A program made the position numbers and the translations under genes. A model generated the notes under the pieces. The model saw only the letters and a program-made list of their open reading frames with translations, did not search any database and was not told the DNA's origin. Of a stretch of DNA of 7,355 nucleotides, positions 6,306-7,355 are shown in pieces. Source of the stretch: Chloroflexota bacterium (GTDB lineage Bacteria > Chloroflexota > Chloroflexia > Chloroflexales > Kallotenuaceae); NCBI GenBank assembly GCA_019240175.1, contig JAFAYS010000213.1, forward strand, positions 1 to 7,355, given 5' to 3'. Numbering within the stretch: position 1 is the stretch's first letter; the number at the start of each line of letters is the position of its first letter.

Positions 6306-6386
6306 CAACCGGGCGCGATAGCCGCCTCCCGCCATCGTGCCGCATCCGATAGGTAGCGTGTCGCATTCGTTAGGAGGAAAAAAACC
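6306..6386 (+). other. Untranslated spacer between leader ORF and gene E
   Basis: This is the rest of the 313-bp D-E gap after the terminator, promoter and short ORF. It contains a weak imperfect hairpin (GCGAT with ATCGT around a GC-rich loop, about 6314-6339) and the strong Shine-Dalgarno AGGAGG (6372-6377), 9 bases before the gene E start. No second copy of the conserved promoter and no convincing sigma-70 promoter is seen. Confidence 0.4.
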
Positions 6387-7154
6387 ATGTTCCGGCACAA
6401 CTCGCGTCACCGTCCACTGAATGCCTTCCGCCGTCCGCTCTCCGTGCTGATCATGCTGGGCACGATCCTGGGCATCGTTGCTGTGCATCCCACGTACGCC
6501 TCGCCCGGCGGTGACCTGGGCGACGCGCCCGACAGCACCAACAACTTCGGCGTCACGATGACGGCCTGGGGTGGCGGACCGTTCGCGAAATATCCAACGG
6601 TCTACTTCGCCGGCGCGCAGCCGACCGGGCCGTTCCACCAAAACCCGGTGCTGCTCTTCAACCTTGGCGCGGCGGTCTCCTGTGAGCAACAGGCGGATAT
6701 TGGGCCCGACTGCGATGGCATCAATAATATCAACCCGCCAGGCAACACCGCCGACCAGGATCGTGCCGACGACGGTGTGTTCTGGCCGCTCTTCGGTCAC
6801 TGCCAGCGGACCCAGGTGCGCTACACGGTCACCGTTCAGGCCGGCGCGCCGAGCAAAGCCTATGTCAACATGTGGGCCGACTGGGACAGCAACGGCGTGT
6901 GGGGCGATCGACCGATCTGCAACGGCATGGTTGCGGATGAGTGGGCGGTGCAAAACCAGTCTATCGCGCTGCCGGCAGTGCCCGGAACCTACGGCTTCGC
7001 GACGCCGGTGCTCCTACCATTCCGCAGCGGCAGGCCGCAGTGGGCACGCTTCACGATCAGCGAGTCGCCGGCCACCTGGGCAGCCGCGCGCATGGGCAGC
7101 GGACCCGCCGGCAGCTGGAAGTACGGCGAGACCGAAGATTATCTGCTGCCATAG
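6387..7154 (+). CDS. Secreted GEVED-type protein, divergent paralog E
   Basis: A 255-residue member of the family, the most divergent of the five. Its signal peptide is unrelated in sequence to those of A-D (basic N-region, core at about 18-33, cleavage after TYA at 36-38) and leads almost directly into DLGDAP (43-48). The four family cysteines are kept (99, 109, 139, 178), as are the acidic patch D-Q-D-R-A-D-D (123-129) and GETEDY (247-252). The loop reads D-W-D-S-N-G (165-170), closer to a working calcium loop (D-x-D-x-N-G) than the D-F-N-Q-S-G of A-D. It is shorter around 92-98 and 135-140. The start is fixed by AGGAGG 9 bases upstream and a good signal peptide. It probably depends on the promoter at 6152-6187. 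Function unknown. Confidence 0.9.
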   Translation: MFRHNSRHRPLNAFRRPLSVLIMLGTILGIVAVHPTYASPGGDLGDAPDSTNNFGVTMTAWGGGPFAKYPTVYFAGAQPTGPFHQNPVLLFNLGAAVSCEQQADIGPDCDGINNINPPGNTADQDRADDGVFWPLFGHCQRTQVRYTVTVQAGAPSKAYVNMWADWDSNGVWGDRPICNGMVADEWAVQNQSIALPAVPGTYGFATPVLLPFRSGRPQWARFTISESPATWAAARMGSGPAGSWKYGETEDYLLP

Positions 7155-7169
7155 ATCGATTTAAACCGA

Positions 7170-7206
7170 ACGAGCGACTCGCTGTGAGTCGCTCGTTTTG
7201 TGTTTT
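7170..7206 (+). terminator. Terminator of gene E
   Basis: A perfect 11-bp stem (7170-7180 with 7186-7196) with a 5-base loop, followed by TTTTGTGTTTT. On the minus strand the hairpin is followed only by a weak T-stretch, so it is mainly a plus-strand terminator, though it may also serve the convergent gene. Confidence 0.85.
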
Positions 7207-7253
7207 AACGCTCAGCGCTGATGCCGCTGTCTGCCACATTTGCGCGCCAGCTT

Positions 7254-7355
7254 TTAGCGAATATCGCGCACTTTCATCTGATCCAGCACATACACATCGC
7301 CGCTCTCGACCTCGACCGGCAGCTCGATCATATGCTGCGGCTGCGACGAGAGCGT
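7254..7355 (-). CDS. C-terminal end of an unidentified gene, cut by the window edge
   Basis: Read on the minus strand, 33 codons run in from the right edge and end with TAA at 7254-7256. The visible end contains the hydrophobic-acidic stretch I-E-L-P-V-E-V-E-S-G-D-V-Y-V-L-D and finishes V-R-D-I-R. Codon use is like the other genes and the frame is open to the edge, so it is probably a real gene end. It converges on gene E with a 99-bp gap that holds the gene E terminator. Too little is visible for a family call. Confidence 0.5.
   Translation of the reverse strand, partial: TLSSQPQHMIELPVEVESGDVYVLDQMKVRDIR

Larger units (their letters stand above)
2274..7206 (+). repeat. Tandem array of five paralogous promoter-gene-terminator units
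   Basis: Five units follow head to tail, starting at the promoter elements 2274, 3251, 4226, 5196 and 6152. The intervals are 977, 975, 970 and 956 bp. Each unit carries the same bipartite promoter element, a paralogous secreted-protein gene and a hairpin terminator. The A-B and B-C gaps are both 153 bp and the C-D gap is 148 bp. Genes A-D are nearly identical over the first 60 bases or so of coding sequence; E is clearly more divergent and has extra DNA between leader and gene. The array most likely arose by stepwise tandem duplication of the whole unit. Confidence 0.85.

Noticed and set aside
2274..7206. CRISPR array or insertion sequence as the source of the repeats
   Set aside because: The repeats are kilobase-scale paralogous genes with leaders; there are no short regular repeats with spacers, no transposase and no terminal inverted repeats.

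Overview
The window is GC-rich bacterial DNA, with GC-rich third codon positions and near-consensus AAGGAG ribosome binding sites. The gene content is a MoxR-type AAA+ ATPase next to a CoxE-like von Willebrand factor A (VWA) protein, plus secreted proteins of the GEVED-domain type. This would fit a free-living environmental bacterium. Chloroflexota (Chloroflexia) is my best guess, but it rests on general resemblance only; no marker gene here decides it.

Left part (1-2260, minus strand): a MoxR-family ATPase (1195-2133) is followed 82 bp downstream by a CoxE-like VWA protein that runs off the left edge (1-1112). The ATPase has a clear Shine-Dalgarno and a candidate extended -10 promoter. The two very probably act as a chaperone-like ATPase/metal-binding partner pair. 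Their target is not in the window.

Central and right part (2274-7206, plus strand): five tandem paralogous genes, here called A to E, encode small secreted proteins of 255-274 aa. Each has a signal peptide, a DLGDAP motif at the mature N-terminus, an Asp-rich segment, a calcium-loop-like D-x-N/D-x-x-G motif, exactly four invariant cysteines and a C-terminal GETEDY motif. Each gene is its own transcription unit. A conserved bipartite element, GGAAAG-N17-CGTCTTTAAGCTA, lies 45-56 bp before the first start codon, and a hairpin terminator follows each stop. The layout of the bipartite element looks like an extracytoplasmic-function (ECF) sigma factor promoter. The repeat unit is therefore promoter, gene and terminator, with a period of about 0.96-0.98 kb.

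The last unit differs. Its promoter copy is followed by a 24-codon open reading frame with its own ribosome binding site, sitting where the start codon of A-D would be. The divergent gene E begins only 156 bp further on, with its own ribosome binding site.

Far right (7254-7355, minus strand): the C-terminal 33 codons of an unidentified gene that converges on E.

The most interesting feature is the co-regulated array of secreted paralogs: one control element in five copies, kept even where the surrounding sequence has diverged. It suggests a coordinated envelope or extracellular response. The proteins' function cannot be read from the sequence.
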